DNA of 64,000 nt from CAYZHM01 sp964478225 (GCA_964478225.1 CAYZHM010000005.1:1-64000); one strand, 5' to 3'; positions 10,194 to 20,632 are shown, counted from the stretch's first letter. Translations and numbers: made by a program. The notes: generated from the letters alone by a model not told the origin.

Positions 10194-13100
10194 ATGCTGG
10201 CGGAACCTCAATCCATTTTTGAATATTTCTTTATCTTAGACAAAATACCTGACAACGCAGAAACAGGGACATACATCCCTTCTCTGGTAGCTTTGTCATA
10301 TGTTGTTGCCTCCTTGGGTTCCTTTACAGGCTTGAGGATGGCCACGGTCATGCGTAATTCCGTTACCGACCAGAAGCGCGCATTATTTCATTTTATAGGC
10401 GCGCTTTCCTTTGGCGCGGGAATATGGTCGATGCATTTTATCGGCATGTTGGCCTATCACATGGATATGGTTCACATCTACAACCCTGCTTTGACTATCC
10501 TGTCCATGATTATTGCCGTTGTTATTGCCTACGGCGTACTGCAAATCATGCGTGTAGAAAGGTTGCGAGCAACGCACATCGCCATGGGTGCCGTTTTACT
10601 TGGAACAGCTATTTGTGCCATGCATTACACGGGCATGGCCGCAATGGAGATGGATGCAGATTTACGTTATGAGCCGTTGCTTTTTGCCTTGTCGGTTATC
10701 ATTGCGATTGCAGCCTCTGGCGCCGCCTTATTGATTGTTTTCAAGTTGGGCCAACATGAAGGGCGATGGAAAATTCTGTGGCAAGCTATAGCTGCGCTCA
10801 TTATGGGTGCTGCTATCTGCGGCATGCACTATACAGGCATAGAAGCTTCTGTCTTTATTCCTTATGCAGACTGCCGCTATGATCCGGATCAAAGCTATTT
10901 CGGGCTTGCCTTATTTACTGCCCTGACAAGCAGCCTTATTTTTGCCTCTGCCGTGGTGTTTTGCCTTTATGACGGAGCAGGAAAACGTGAAAAAAAGAAT
11001 ATATATTCAGGTCAGGCAGTTTTCATGCAGCTTTCTGCTTTGCTCTGTGTCTTTTTGATTTTGCTTGCAGGAGGTTATGTTTTCCTTGGCGAGAATCTTA
11101 AGCATCAAAAGAACTACGGATATGTCTTGAATGCGGCCAGCAACCAAAAAGCCATGATTATTCAATATGCCATCCGTGTTTCGATCATGGTTTCATCGCA
11201 GGCTAGCCACAATTGGAAAGAAGTCAAAGAACATAATGTTGCGGCACAAAGTGATAAAGAGGATATTGAGGATACTTTTGATAGCATTTTCCATGGCGGT
11301 ACAGTTGCAATGGATTTCAACCATGACCTTCATGAGGCCGGCCAACTTCAATATATATCACCGATTGATAGGAATGCTACAAGAGAGCTTTTCTTAGTGG
11401 CCAAAAAGGAATGGGACGCTTTGAAGGCCCTATCGGCGCTCGTTCTACAATCAGATGTTCGCAATATCACCGAGGATGCGAGGTATGAAAGCCTTGAAAA
11501 CCAGATATTTATGAGCATGTATGCGCAAGATCAAGCGATCAATTCGCTTAGAGCGGATATAGACAAGGGAAACAATGCGCTTGTTTTTAAGCAACGCATT
11601 ATTCTTGGCTTTGGGCTTCTCACTTTTATGCTTTCATTGATTTACGTGCGGTTTTTCATTGCAGATCGGATTGAGAAAGATCGAAAAGTTCTGAAGGACT
11701 ATCAAGATAATCTGGAGCAGTTGGTTAGTGATCAAACCAAAGATTTGATGGATGAAAAAAGTAAGACGCAAGCCATTTTAAACAACATGAATGATGGTTT
11801 GATTACTATAGGTGAGAATGGTGTTATTCAGCTTTTCAGTAATGGCGCTGAGAAGATGTTTCATTATAAGGCTGAGGATGTTGTCGGGAGAAATATCAAA
11901 ATTCTTATGCCGGAGCCATATAAGACAGAGCATGATGGCTATCTTATGCGGTACATGGAGACAGGTGTTGAAACTGTTTTGAATTCAAAACGTGATCTGC
12001 AAGGCCTTCGAAGTAATGGAGAGATATTTCCAATGTCCCTCAGTGTGACCAAGATTTATTTTGATGATCAACCTATTTTTATTGGAATTGTTCAGGACAT
12101 TTCAGAGCAAAAAAAGAAAGAAGAAGACCTGGCGATAGTAAGGCAAAAAGAGAATGATCAACGTGTTTTGCTTAATAGTCTCTTGGACAATATGCCTCTT
12201 GGTATATTTGCCAAAGATGCACAGGATGATTTCAGAATGGTTCTTGTTAACACACATGCAGAAAAACTTTTTTCTATGAAGCGCGAAGAAGTTATCGGCA
12301 CAACAGACTACGATTGCTGGAAAAAGGAAGAGGCAGATTTTTTCCGCGCCACTGATTTAAAGGTTATGGGCGAAAGAAAAATCGTTGATATTGAAGCTGA
12401 GCCGGTGACAACGCCAAAGGGAACATTCACAGCGCATACCATCAAAGTTCCTATATATAATGAGCAAGGAGAACCTCATATACTGCTTGGGATTTTTGAG
12501 GATGTTACAGATAGGATTAAGGCACAGGACGATCTTAAAGAAGCCATAAGAAGGGCGGAAGGTCTTAATGTCAGAATGCAGGAATACACAGACAAGCTTG
12601 AGGAGGCGCGATGGGCCGCCGAAGAGGCCAGCCGCGCCAAGAGCGATTTCTTGGCAAATATGAGCCATGAAATTCGCACCCCTATGAACGCCGTGTTGGG
12701 AATGTCTAATTTGCTTTTGGATACGAAACTTGATCAGGAGCAAAAGGAATGGGTCACGGCCATTAATGCTTCCGGGGAGACCTTGCTCAACATTATTAAT
12801 GATATTATTGATATTTCAAAAATAGAAGCTGGGAAGCTTATTCTTGAGAAGATTGAATTTGATTTCTTTGAAACCCTGCAAGAGGTCACAAATCTCTATA
12901 CTTTCCAAGCGCGAGAAAAGGGCCTTGAGATGCTTTTAAGCATTGATGAAAAGTTACCAAGAAAGTTTATTGGAGACCCCGTACGTCTCAAACAAATTTT
13001 TGCAAATCTTATTAGTAATGCTCTCAAGTTTACTTCTCAGGGACATATTTTAATTAGCATCAAGCAGCTTGATCAGAATAGCGATGTCTTTAATGTTGAG

Positions 13101-14207
13101 TGCCGCGTTGAAGATACGGGGGTTGGAATTCCCAAAAATAAACAGAAAAAGATATTTGAGAAATTTTCTCAGGCAGAAGAGTCTACTACACGTAAATTTG
13201 GTGGCACTGGCCTTGGTTTAACAATTGTAAGCCAGCTTGTTGAGCTTATGAAAGGCTCAATTCACGTAGAAAGCGAGGAAGGGAAGGGTTCCGCTTTTAT
13301 CTTCAATATGTATCTTGGAAAATGCCACTATGAAGAGGTTCCGGAGTTGGATGAAGACGTCACATCGTTCCGGGCCCTTATTGTTGATGACTATCCCCTT
13401 ACACGCAGCATGCTTCAGACAACACTTGAAAGAGCGGGCATGGCATGTGATACGAGCTCCAGTGCGGAAGAGGCCCTTACGGTGTTACAAGAAAACAAAA
13501 AATACAATGTTTGCCTGATAGATTTTTCTCTTGGGGGGATGAATGGTTTGAAATTGGTTGAACAACTTCGAGCTGATAAGCGCTATCAGGATCTTGTTCT
13601 CATTATGGTTTCCGGCACCATGGAGAATGTGTCCTATACAAAATTGAAGGACATGGGATTGCAGGCTTATTTAAAGAAGCCGTTTAGGCAGGAGCAGATT
13701 ATTGGCGCCATTAAGCTGGCGGCTCAAAATATACGCCTTGGGAAGGATGCTCCACTCATTACGCGCCATAATGCGACAGCAGCACTTTCTAAACGTGATG
13801 CAGACTCGCAAGAACAGCGGCCACAATATCCCGATAAAAATGTTTTAGTTGTCGAAGACATGAAAATGAATCTGATCCTTATCAAAAAGGTTTTAAGCAA
13901 ATTTGGTGTAGAGATGGATACGGCTTCTAACGGCAGAGAGGCGGTAGAGAAGGTAGAGAATGGAGATTTTGATATCATCTTTATGGATTGCCAGATGCCG
14001 GAAATGGATGGGTTTGAAGCCACAAAGAAAATCAGGGTCTTTGAGAAAAACGCGAATAAGAAGGGAGTTCCGATTGTGGCGCTTACGGCGGATGCGATGA
14101 TTGGCGACCGGGAAAAATGTTTGGCTGTGGGGATGAATGATTACATCAATAAGCCTTTTAAAGAGGTTGATATCGCCAATGCGCTTGAAAAATGGCTTAG
14201 CTCTTAG
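10194..14207 (+). CDS. MHYT-domain hybrid sensor histidine kinase
   Basis: A 1337-residue membrane kinase. The N-terminal seven-helix MHYT sensor shows three signature repeats, MHFIGM, MHYTGM and MHYTGI (about residues 80, 142 and 206), proposed in the family to bind copper and sense gases or redox state. A second membrane-anchored region follows, then a FixL-like PAS (H580, R600), a second PAS, a coiled coil, HisKA with H825 in MSHEIRTPMNA, an HATPase, and two receivers (LIDFSLGGMNG and IFMDCQMPEMDG). There is no Hpt, so it needs a separate one, for example 19410 or 33964. It is co-transcribed with the PhnD-like protein. Its kinase and receiver half is strikingly similar to the convergent kinase at 14337. 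Confidence 0.93.
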   Translation: MLAEPQSIFEYFFILDKIPDNAETGTYIPSLVALSYVVASLGSFTGLRMATVMRNSVTDQKRALFHFIGALSFGAGIWSMHFIGMLAYHMDMVHIYNPALTILSMIIAVVIAYGVLQIMRVERLRATHIAMGAVLLGTAICAMHYTGMAAMEMDADLRYEPLLFALSVIIAIAASGAALLIVFKLGQHEGRWKILWQAIAALIMGAAICGMHYTGIEASVFIPYADCRYDPDQSYFGLALFTALTSSLIFASAVVFCLYDGAGKREKKNIYSGQAVFMQLSALLCVFLILLAGGYVFLGENLKHQKNYGYVLNAASNQKAMIIQYAIRVSIMVSSQASHNWKEVKEHNVAAQSDKEDIEDTFDSIFHGGTVAMDFNHDLHEAGQLQYISPIDRNATRELFLVAKKEWDALKALSALVLQSDVRNITEDARYESLENQIFMSMYAQDQAINSLRADIDKGNNALVFKQRIILGFGLLTFMLSLIYVRFFIADRIEKDRKVLKDYQDNLEQLVSDQTKDLMDEKSKTQAILNNMNDGLITIGENGVIQLFSNGAEKMFHYKAEDVVGRNIKILMPEPYKTEHDGYLMRYMETGVETVLNSKRDLQGLRSNGEIFPMSLSVTKIYFDDQPIFIGIVQDISEQKKKEEDLAIVRQKENDQRVLLNSLLDNMPLGIFAKDAQDDFRMVLVNTHAEKLFSMKREEVIGTTDYDCWKKEEADFFRATDLKVMGERKIVDIEAEPVTTPKGTFTAHTIKVPIYNEQGEPHILLGIFEDVTDRIKAQDDLKEAIRRAEGLNVRMQEYTDKLEEARWAAEEASRAKSDFLANMSHEIRTPMNAVLGMSNLLLDTKLDQEQKEWVTAINASGETLLNIINDIIDISKIEAGKLILEKIEFDFFETLQEVTNLYTFQAREKGLEMLLSIDEKLPRKFIGDPVRLKQIFANLISNALKFTSQGHILISIKQLDQNSDVFNVECRVEDTGVGIPKNKQKKIFEKFSQAEESTTRKFGGTGLGLTIVSQLVELMKGSIHVESEEGKGSAFIFNMYLGKCHYEEVPELDEDVTSFRALIVDDYPLTRSMLQTTLERAGMACDTSSSAEEALTVLQENKKYNVCLIDFSLGGMNGLKLVEQLRADKRYQDLVLIMVSGTMENVSYTKLKDMGLQAYLKKPFRQEQIIGAIKLAAQNIRLGKDAPLITRHNATAALSKRDADSQEQRPQYPDKNVLVVEDMKMNLILIKKVLSKFGVEMDTASNGREAVEKVENGDFDIIFMDCQMPEMDGFEATKKIRVFEKNANKKGVPIVALTADAMIGDREKCLAVGMNDYINKPFKEVDIANALEKWLSS

Positions 14208-14336
14208 AATAAATATTTCCAATAGGATCTCAGAGCACTTTTAAGCATAATCTTACTAGAATGTGCCAAGAAATTGCGTTAGAAGAAAAGGAGAACTCCG
14301 CCTATTTTTGAAAAAGTGGAGGGTGTAGATTTTAGG

Positions 14337-16718
14337 TTAGGCTGCTTGTTTACTCCACTTTTCTAGTGCCTTTTCTATATCTGCCTCTTTGAAAGGTTTG
14401 TTGATATAGTCATCCATGCCTACGGCAAGGCATTTTTCACGGTCTCCCACCATAGCATCAGCTGTGAGAGCGATGATAGCGACTGGTGGACGGGCACTGG
14501 ATTTCTCAAAATTTCTTATTTCTTTGGTCGCAGTAAAACCGTCCATCTCCGGCATTTGACAATCCATGAAGATAATATCAAAGGGTTCTTCCTGAACTTT
14601 ATTGACAGCTTCTTTGCCGTTTACAGCTTCATCGACCTGACAGCCAAACTTACTTAAAACCTTTTTTATAATAGTCATATTCATTTTCATGTCTTCGACA
14701 GCAAGAACTTTTAAAGTGTCGTACTGTTTGCGGTTCCTTTTGATTGTTCCCTGATTTTGTTCTGAACCGTCGAATACATGGGTGACGTTGTGGCGGGTCA
14801 CAAGCGGGGCATCGGTTATATTATTTTTTTTGTTATTGACCGCAGTTTTTAAGGCACCGATAATTTGATAGCTGAGAAATGGCTTTTTAAGAAATCCGTC
14901 CAAGCCTTTGGCTTTAAGGTCTTCATATGATCGAACTTCCATCATCCCCGAAACCATGATGAGTGCAATGTGATCAAATTTTTTCTCCTCTCGGATTTTT
15001 TCTACCAACTGCATGCCGTTCTTACCTTCAAGCGCATAGTCAATAAGGCACGCATCGAAGGCTTGATCCTGTTGTTCAATAAGAGCAAACGCACTTTCAA
15101 CATTCCCTGCGCTTTCGTATTTGACCCCTGCTCTTTCAAGGGTTGTTTCTAGCATTTCGCGGGTTAATCTGTAATCATCAACAATGAGGACGTTAAGCTG
15201 AGTGAGGTCTGGTTCAGTCCAAGTTTTGTTTGATTTTTCTCCCTCTTTTAGATGTATAGTAAAGAAGAAAGTTGATCCCTTGCCTGACTCACTTTCTACG
15301 CCAATCTTTCCTTTCATTAGCTCTATCAATTCCGAAACAATAGCGAGGCCTAAGCCTGTACCCCCATACTTGCGGGTTGTTGACTCCTCTGCCTGTGTGA
15401 ATTTTTGAAAAATTTTAGCTTGTTTGTCTTCGGAAATACCTATCCCTGTATCACTGATGCGGCAGGATAGTTCTATAACACCCTCAAGTTTTGAGGTTTG
15501 CGTCACTTCAACAAGAATATGCCCTTCGCTTGTAAACTTAAGGGCGCTACTCATTAAATTTGCAAAAATTTGTTTAATACGAGTGACATCGCCTTTGAGA
15601 TATCGCGGTAGTTTTGGATCTATTGCCATCAACATTTCGATGCCTTTTTCACGCGCTTGGAATGTGTAGAGGTTTGCCACCTCTTGTAATGTGTCGAAGA
15701 ACTCGAAATCCAACTCTTCCAGGACAAGCTTTCCCGCTTCAATTTTGGAGAGGTCAATAATATCGTTAATAATATTGAGCAAAGCTTCGCCTGCTATTGT
15801 TATTCCTGAAACATATTCCCTTTGCTCAGAAGCAAGGTCTGTATCGGCCAACAGGCCCGCAAGGCCTAGCACGCCGTTCATTGGCGTTCGAATTTCATGG
15901 CTCATATTGGCAAGGAAATCACTTTTGGCCCGGCTTGCTTCTTCTGCGACGCGCCTAGCTTCCTCGAGTTTCTCGGTATATTGCCGCATTTGCTCGTTTA
16001 AGTGATCAGCCTCTTCTTTGGCAATGCGCAAAGCCTGGTTTTGGCTTTCAAGATTTTTTTGTTGGTGAATAATGGCATGGCGCATTTCCGTAAAACTCGA
16101 TGTTAGACGGCCTATCTCATCACCGGTGATCTTTGGAAGTTTAAGAGATGTATTCTTATCTCTATTCTTTGTGAAGTCTTCTGTGGCTTTGGTTAGAAGA
16201 ACTGACGGACTGATTACAAAGTACTGAAGCACAGAGATTGTAATTAAAGCTGACAATATTAGAAAGCCGACTATCAATAAAAAGAGTTTTTGGGCGTGGT
16301 CACGGATGGTGTTTTGTGTTGAAGAGAAATCATAGATGAGATTGAGGGATCCTATTTTTTTTCCGTATGCTTCAAGGTTTAGTGAGACTTCAATATCATG
16401 ACTTTCTTTTATGAACCCTTGAGAGCTCTCTGGATATAAAATTTTTCCACCTGCGTCTCGCAGGGTAATGCTGTGCCAATCTGGGTTTTTAAGCAACATG
16501 AGATCCAAATTCTGATACACGGCTTGCATGTCGCCTTGCTGAATATCTTGCGTGATCTGGTCTTCAACGATCTCTAGTGTGTGGTAGAGAATATCGAGAG
16601 ATTCTTTTGCGGAGAACGCAATGGATTTCGGAACCCAAACCGCGTAAAAATACATTGCCATAAGAGCAATCATGAGCAAACCAGGAAGGAATATCTTGGT
16701 CTTCAGATTTAGATTCAT
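14337..16718 (-). CDS. Hybrid sensor histidine kinase, TM-sensor-TM-HAMP-HisKA-HATPase-REC-REC
   Basis: A 793-residue inner-membrane kinase. It has a short extracytoplasmic sensor (about 30-135) between two membrane helices, a HAMP domain and coiled coil, HisKA with H274 in MSHEIRTPMNG, an HATPase with GGTGLGLAIV, and two receivers (CLIDYALEGKNG and IFMDCQMPEMDG). The start ATG overlaps the stop of the upstream periplasmic gene (ATGA), indicating translational coupling and a likely sensory partnership. From the coiled coil onward it is a close paralogue of 10194, to which it is convergent. It has no Hpt of its own. Confidence 0.92.
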   Translation of the reverse strand: MNLNLKTKIFLPGLLMIALMAMYFYAVWVPKSIAFSAKESLDILYHTLEIVEDQITQDIQQGDMQAVYQNLDLMLLKNPDWHSITLRDAGGKILYPESSQGFIKESHDIEVSLNLEAYGKKIGSLNLIYDFSSTQNTIRDHAQKLFLLIVGFLILSALITISVLQYFVISPSVLLTKATEDFTKNRDKNTSLKLPKITGDEIGRLTSSFTEMRHAIIHQQKNLESQNQALRIAKEEADHLNEQMRQYTEKLEEARRVAEEASRAKSDFLANMSHEIRTPMNGVLGLAGLLADTDLASEQREYVSGITIAGEALLNIINDIIDLSKIEAGKLVLEELDFEFFDTLQEVANLYTFQAREKGIEMLMAIDPKLPRYLKGDVTRIKQIFANLMSSALKFTSEGHILVEVTQTSKLEGVIELSCRISDTGIGISEDKQAKIFQKFTQAEESTTRKYGGTGLGLAIVSELIELMKGKIGVESESGKGSTFFFTIHLKEGEKSNKTWTEPDLTQLNVLIVDDYRLTREMLETTLERAGVKYESAGNVESAFALIEQQDQAFDACLIDYALEGKNGMQLVEKIREEKKFDHIALIMVSGMMEVRSYEDLKAKGLDGFLKKPFLSYQIIGALKTAVNNKKNNITDAPLVTRHNVTHVFDGSEQNQGTIKRNRKQYDTLKVLAVEDMKMNMTIIKKVLSKFGCQVDEAVNGKEAVNKVQEEPFDIIFMDCQMPEMDGFTATKEIRNFEKSSARPPVAIIALTADAMVGDREKCLAVGMDDYINKPFKEADIEKALEKWSKQAA

Positions 16719-17278
16719 ATGACCGTGACCATCATAAGAAAGACAGGCTTGAATACTGCGCCGGCTTCATCAGAAGATTTTTTATTTATAACGATCTCAA
16801 CTTTTCCACTCGAATTGATAAAAACAGTGCAGGCATTTTCTGTTACGCATGAACGATCATTTGTAAAACTTACGATTTTCTGGCTGCTGAGCTTACTTCT
16901 TATAGAGCTATAGTTGCTCTGCAATCCTTGTGTAACAAATGCAAACTTGGCACCATGAACATTGTCCAGATTGCTGGCTGTGACGAGAGAAACTTGCATT
17001 TCCGGATTTTCTTTTTTGATGTAAGACTGCATCTGATCGGCTTCAGATTTTGAAGATTCACTTTGCGGATTGTAAATGATTGCAATTTTTGATCCGGAAA
17101 GAGTTACACCCTCCAAGAACCCCATTGTTCTCAGCATTGTTTTCCAATCTTTGGAGGAGATTTCTGCGAATGACGGCCATACTGTCAAAGAAGAAACGAT
17201 TGCGGTTAATACCACAGTCCTTAAAGCCTGTTTAAAATGTCTTTTTGTCTTTTTTAGAGCATTCATACCAGCACCCAT
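16715..17278 (-). CDS. Periplasmic YfiR-like (DUF4154-like) or ABC-substrate-binding-like protein
   Basis: A 187-residue exported protein. A basic stretch and hydrophobic segment ending in WPSFA form a signal peptide. The mature part alternates beta strands and helices (SKIAIIYNPQSES, QVSLVTASNLDNV, AKFAFVTQG) and ends with a VEIVINKKSSDEAGAVFK stretch resembling the last conserved block of YfiR proteins. The C-terminal ATGA overlap with the kinase at 14337 and the divergent TonB receptor at 17445 reproduce a gene neighbourhood typical of YfiR-like proteins. A second in-frame ATG 12 bases downstream could be the true start. Its family is only tentatively assigned; a role in modulating the kinase is inference. 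Confidence 0.5.
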   Translation of the reverse strand: MGAGMNALKKTKRHFKQALRTVVLTAIVSSLTVWPSFAEISSKDWKTMLRTMGFLEGVTLSGSKIAIIYNPQSESSKSEADQMQSYIKKENPEMQVSLVTASNLDNVHGAKFAFVTQGLQSNYSSIRSKLSSQKIVSFTNDRSCVTENACTVFINSSGKVEIVINKKSSDEAGAVFKPVFLMMVTVI

Positions 17279-17444
17279 GCCTCGCCTGTTTGAGAAGAGG
17301 CAGGTTGTGCAATATTAGCAAAAGAAATCTTAACTGCCCAGTTGTAAGCAATTGAATACGCTTGTGTTTCTAGGACACTTCTGTTTGGAAAGCTGTCCTG
17401 CATCTGATATTTTTTAATGCAGTGGCATAGTGCAGTGATAAAAT

Positions 17445-19413
17445 ATGAAGGCATTTTTTATTAAATCTCAAAAACTCATTCTTTTTTTGCTGGCAGCCTC
17501 TTTTTCTGATCCTGCTTTTGCGCAGACTATTGACTATGGATCTTTGGAAGATCTTTTTGGTGAGCCGGTTACGACATCGGCGACTGGACAGCCGCAGCGA
17601 GAATCTGAGGTACCCGTTACGATGAAAATCATTACGGCGGAGGATATTAGAAGGTCTGGCGCGACAAATATTCCAGAAATTTTAAGAACTCAATCAAGTC
17701 TATCCGTATGGAACTGGACCCGTTCGACTTATGATGTGAATGTACGCGGTTATAACCAAGCGTTTTCGCCGCAGCTTTTGGTTTTGGTGAATGGAAGGCA
17801 GATATATTCAGATTCCTACGGCAATACATTCTGGCAGAATGTTCCCGTTCAATTAGAAGAAATACGCCAGATTGAAATTGTTGAAGGGCCAAATTCGGCG
17901 CTGTTTGGGTTTAATGCGGTGAGCGGTGTTGTTAATATCATCACTTACAATCCTTTATATGATGATAAGTCCAATGCGACGGTTCGTGTTGGTACTGGTA
18001 ACTATCGAAAGGGTGATCTGGTTCATACTCAGAAGTTTGGTGACAAAATTGGCATACGAGCCTCAGCGGGTGCTGCGAGCTTTGATGATTACGATGAGCC
18101 GGCTGGGTCTGACCCCTTTTATGACCCTAATAACCATCAGTTTTCTGTCGATGGCGTCTATCAAGTCACAGAAAAATCTCAGATACGTTTAGAAGCCAAT
18201 CAGGCTAAGTCAAGAACACATATTTACACGTATGGGTATTCTCATTTTAACAATAAATATGACACAAATTCTGTGAAATTGGGGTATACGGCGGACACGG
18301 GAATTGGAATTGTGCAAGCCAACGTTTATCAGAATACTGAGAAAGTGAAGGCTACTGGCTCTATTTCTTCTGCTTTTGAAAATAAAGTCATTGTTGCGCA
18401 GCTTGGTGATATTTTCAAAATAGGAAATAATCACACTTTTAGAGCGCAAACGGAATATAGGCGAAATTCTCTGGAGGGGACTCTTGCTGTACCAGGGGCC
18501 GAGGTCTTTTATGACGTGTATGCTGCGAGTGGGATGTGGAATTGGAAAATACTTGATAACTTGTCCTGGACGAACGCGGTACGCGTTGACCATATGGACA
18601 TGGGGAGAAGTGGACCTCTGATTAGCAACGCCGTTCTTACATCGAACGATGATTATGATCAAAAATTAACAGAAGTGAGTTACAATACTGGGCTTGTTTG
18701 GAACGCTACAGCGCAGGATACTTTGCGATTGTCGGCGGCACGAGGAATTCGCGCACCTTCACTGCTTGATATCGGGATCCAGCTTACAGTTACGCCTATT
18801 CTTGTCCTTGGCAATCCGCAGCTTAATCGCGGCGTCGTTGAAAATTATGAGTTTGGATATGATCGTCAAATTGATACGATTGGCGGAGGATTTCGTGGCA
18901 GTGTGTTTTATCAGAAGATGCAGAATTTGAAAGGCGGATCACGCTTTTACTGGCGTCGTGAACCAGCCGGAGACTGCGGGGGATACAGATCTTGTTGGGC
19001 TTGAGTTGGGGTTTGATGGGACAATTGGCGAGAATTGGGCATGGGATACGGGATATACGGCTCTAAAGGTAGAAGATGATGTCGGCCCCCATAATAGATT
19101 TTATGATGGTGTTGACGCTACGCCTAGTCATACGCTCAATGCTCATCTAGGTTATCAGAATGGATCATGGGAGGCGGATGCCTATGGCCAATATATTTCA
19201 GACTACGATGTTTTATTTACTACCGCGTCAAATACGTATGTGCCAGTTGAATCAGGAGATCGGTTTAGTTTTGCTGGGCGCTTAGCCTATAATATTAATG
19301 AGAATGTTACACTGGCGATTTCCGGAAGTGAGCTTACACATTCTGAAACAACTGAGACATCTGGCCCCAAGAAGGACCGGCAAGTCTTTTTGACATTAAG
19401 TTCGTCTTTTTAG
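17445..19413 (+). pseudogene. TonB-dependent outer-membrane receptor, interrupted by a frameshift
   Basis: Two reading frames join into one receptor of roughly 655 residues. The first (17445-19004) has a signal peptide ending in AFAQ, a plug domain (MKIITAEDIRRSGATNIPE, VNGRQIYSD, EIVEGPNSALFGFNA) and most of the barrel. The second, frame +1, carries the remaining strands and ends with a terminal Phe (SSSF). The new frame has a stop at 18928-18930, so the shift must fall between 18931 and 19004. Removing one T from the TTTT run at 18945-18948 gives a smooth reading, RFTGVVNQPETAGD; the GGGGG run at 18978-18982 is an alternative. This may be a true mutation, phase variation or a sequencing error. 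It is divergent from the YfiR-like and kinase pair. Confidence 0.8.
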
Positions 19414-19748
19414 GCTTGGCTATTCAGGTAATCAAGAACCCTTTTGTGCTCTTCCTTGATTTCTGCGAGCATATCCATTTTTGATGATTGGCTTTGTTCA
19501 AATCCTTCCTGACCTTTTTTGCAGAGGGTAGCCAATGGCCCAGCCCCTAGATTTGCTGATATACCCTTCATTGCGTGTGCTGCGCTACGCCAAGCCTCAT
19601 TATCGCTTTCGCCTTTGCAATGTTTTTCGAGTTCTGCGCAAAGGGCGGCAGAAGACGTAATGAACTCTTCAAAAAGCTCACGTTCAAGATCCGGATCTTG
19701 CCCTATGGCTTCCCTCAGATTTGATAGATCTACACATTCAGCACTCAT
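19410..19748 (-). CDS. Stand-alone Hpt phosphotransfer protein
   Basis: A 112-residue single-domain Hpt. The acceptor histidine lies in AAHAMKGISANLGAGPL, the four-helix-bundle signature. It would shuttle phosphoryl groups from the hybrid kinases to receivers; the Hpt-less kinases at 10194 and 14337 are obvious candidates. Its start overlaps the stop of the receiver gene at 19745 (ATGA), so the two are co-translated, and its 3' end overlaps the TonB receptor stop by 4 bases on the opposite strand. Confidence 0.88.
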   Translation of the reverse strand: MSAECVDLSNLREAIGQDPDLERELFEEFITSSAALCAELEKHCKGESDNEAWRSAAHAMKGISANLGAGPLATLCKKGQEGFEQSQSSKMDMLAEIKEEHKRVLDYLNSQA

Positions 19749-20632
19749 GCTACGCTCCTCTTTCTTGTTTTTTTAAACTGGGTAATGACCTGCAAGATGG
19801 CGGCCTTCTCATAAGGCTTGGCGATAAAACTTCGTACATTGTTTTTCTTTGCTTCGTCTATATCAGACTTGTATTGGTTGGAGCTCACAATAACGACAAA
19901 AGACTCTTCATCGATTTTACTGATCAGTTTTGCAAAATTGTGGCCACTAAGATCGGGAAGATCGAGATCAAGGAGAACTACGTCTGGACATTTTTCCATG
20001 TACAAAAGCAACGCCTCGCCGGCGCCTTGAGCGATGTGACACGTGTATTCTTTCAATATGCTGGTTAGGATTTTTTGAGAAAAAATCTGATCTTCAACGA
20101 TTAAAATATGAGGATTAACGCGGAAGGCGCGCTGCATTTTTGTTAACTGCACTGTCTTTTTTAACGTCGATATCAAACCTTCGTCGGTAAAATATTTTGC
20201 TAGTTCTCTGCCCTGCCGGGTTTGTTTTTTAAGTTTTTTTGTGCATTCGGATTTTAATTTATCGCGACTGTTCACCATGTCGTAGTCGATAAAGAACTCT
20301 TCGAGGACCATAAATTTCTTAATATTTTCGCCGAATTTATCCGTAATACATTGAACAAGATGATCGCGTGTATCTGGCGCCCCTCCAAGCCATCGAATAA
20401 TAATGTCACCATCCGAACAGAAATAAAGAGTGCACTCATCAATATCAGTCATGCTGTCTAGAAATTGGCGAACATCAGATAGACTGACGGCCATGCCAAT
20501 GTGAAAAAATTGGCACTGCAGAAATTTTGTGTGGCTTAATTTTTCTTTTTTACTGGTAGATTTTTGCTCTTCGGCAATTATTAATGCATAGAGCATATCC
20601 TCGGCATTTTTATCTACAACTGTGAAATTCAT
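19745..20632 (-). CDS. Response regulator with novel N-terminal domain and C-terminal receiver
   Basis: A 295-residue protein with reversed domain order: about 170 N-terminal residues that I do not recognise, then a receiver at the C terminus (ILIVEDQIFSQKIL, phospho-acceptor in VLLDLDLPDLSG, conserved Lys in IAKPYEK). The N-terminal part has a strand-like segment, CTLYFCSDGDIIIRWLGG, and a basic helical region. It is followed by the Hpt gene in a 4-base overlap. A loosely similar layout occurs in 34824. There is no DNA-binding domain; the output is unknown. Confidence 0.8.
   Translation of the reverse strand: MNFTVVDKNAEDMLYALIIAEEQKSTSKKEKLSHTKFLQCQFFHIGMAVSLSDVRQFLDSMTDIDECTLYFCSDGDIIIRWLGGAPDTRDHLVQCITDKFGENIKKFMVLEEFFIDYDMVNSRDKLKSECTKKLKKQTRQGRELAKYFTDEGLISTLKKTVQLTKMQRAFRVNPHILIVEDQIFSQKILTSILKEYTCHIAQGAGEALLLYMEKCPDVVLLDLDLPDLSGHNFAKLISKIDEESFVVIVSSNQYKSDIDEAKKNNVRSFIAKPYEKAAILQVITQFKKTRKRSVA

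Noticed and set aside
14208..14336. A terminator between the convergent kinases
   Set aside because: The CTCCGC/GTGGAG pairing is weak, with a wobble and a long loop, and no T-run follows.
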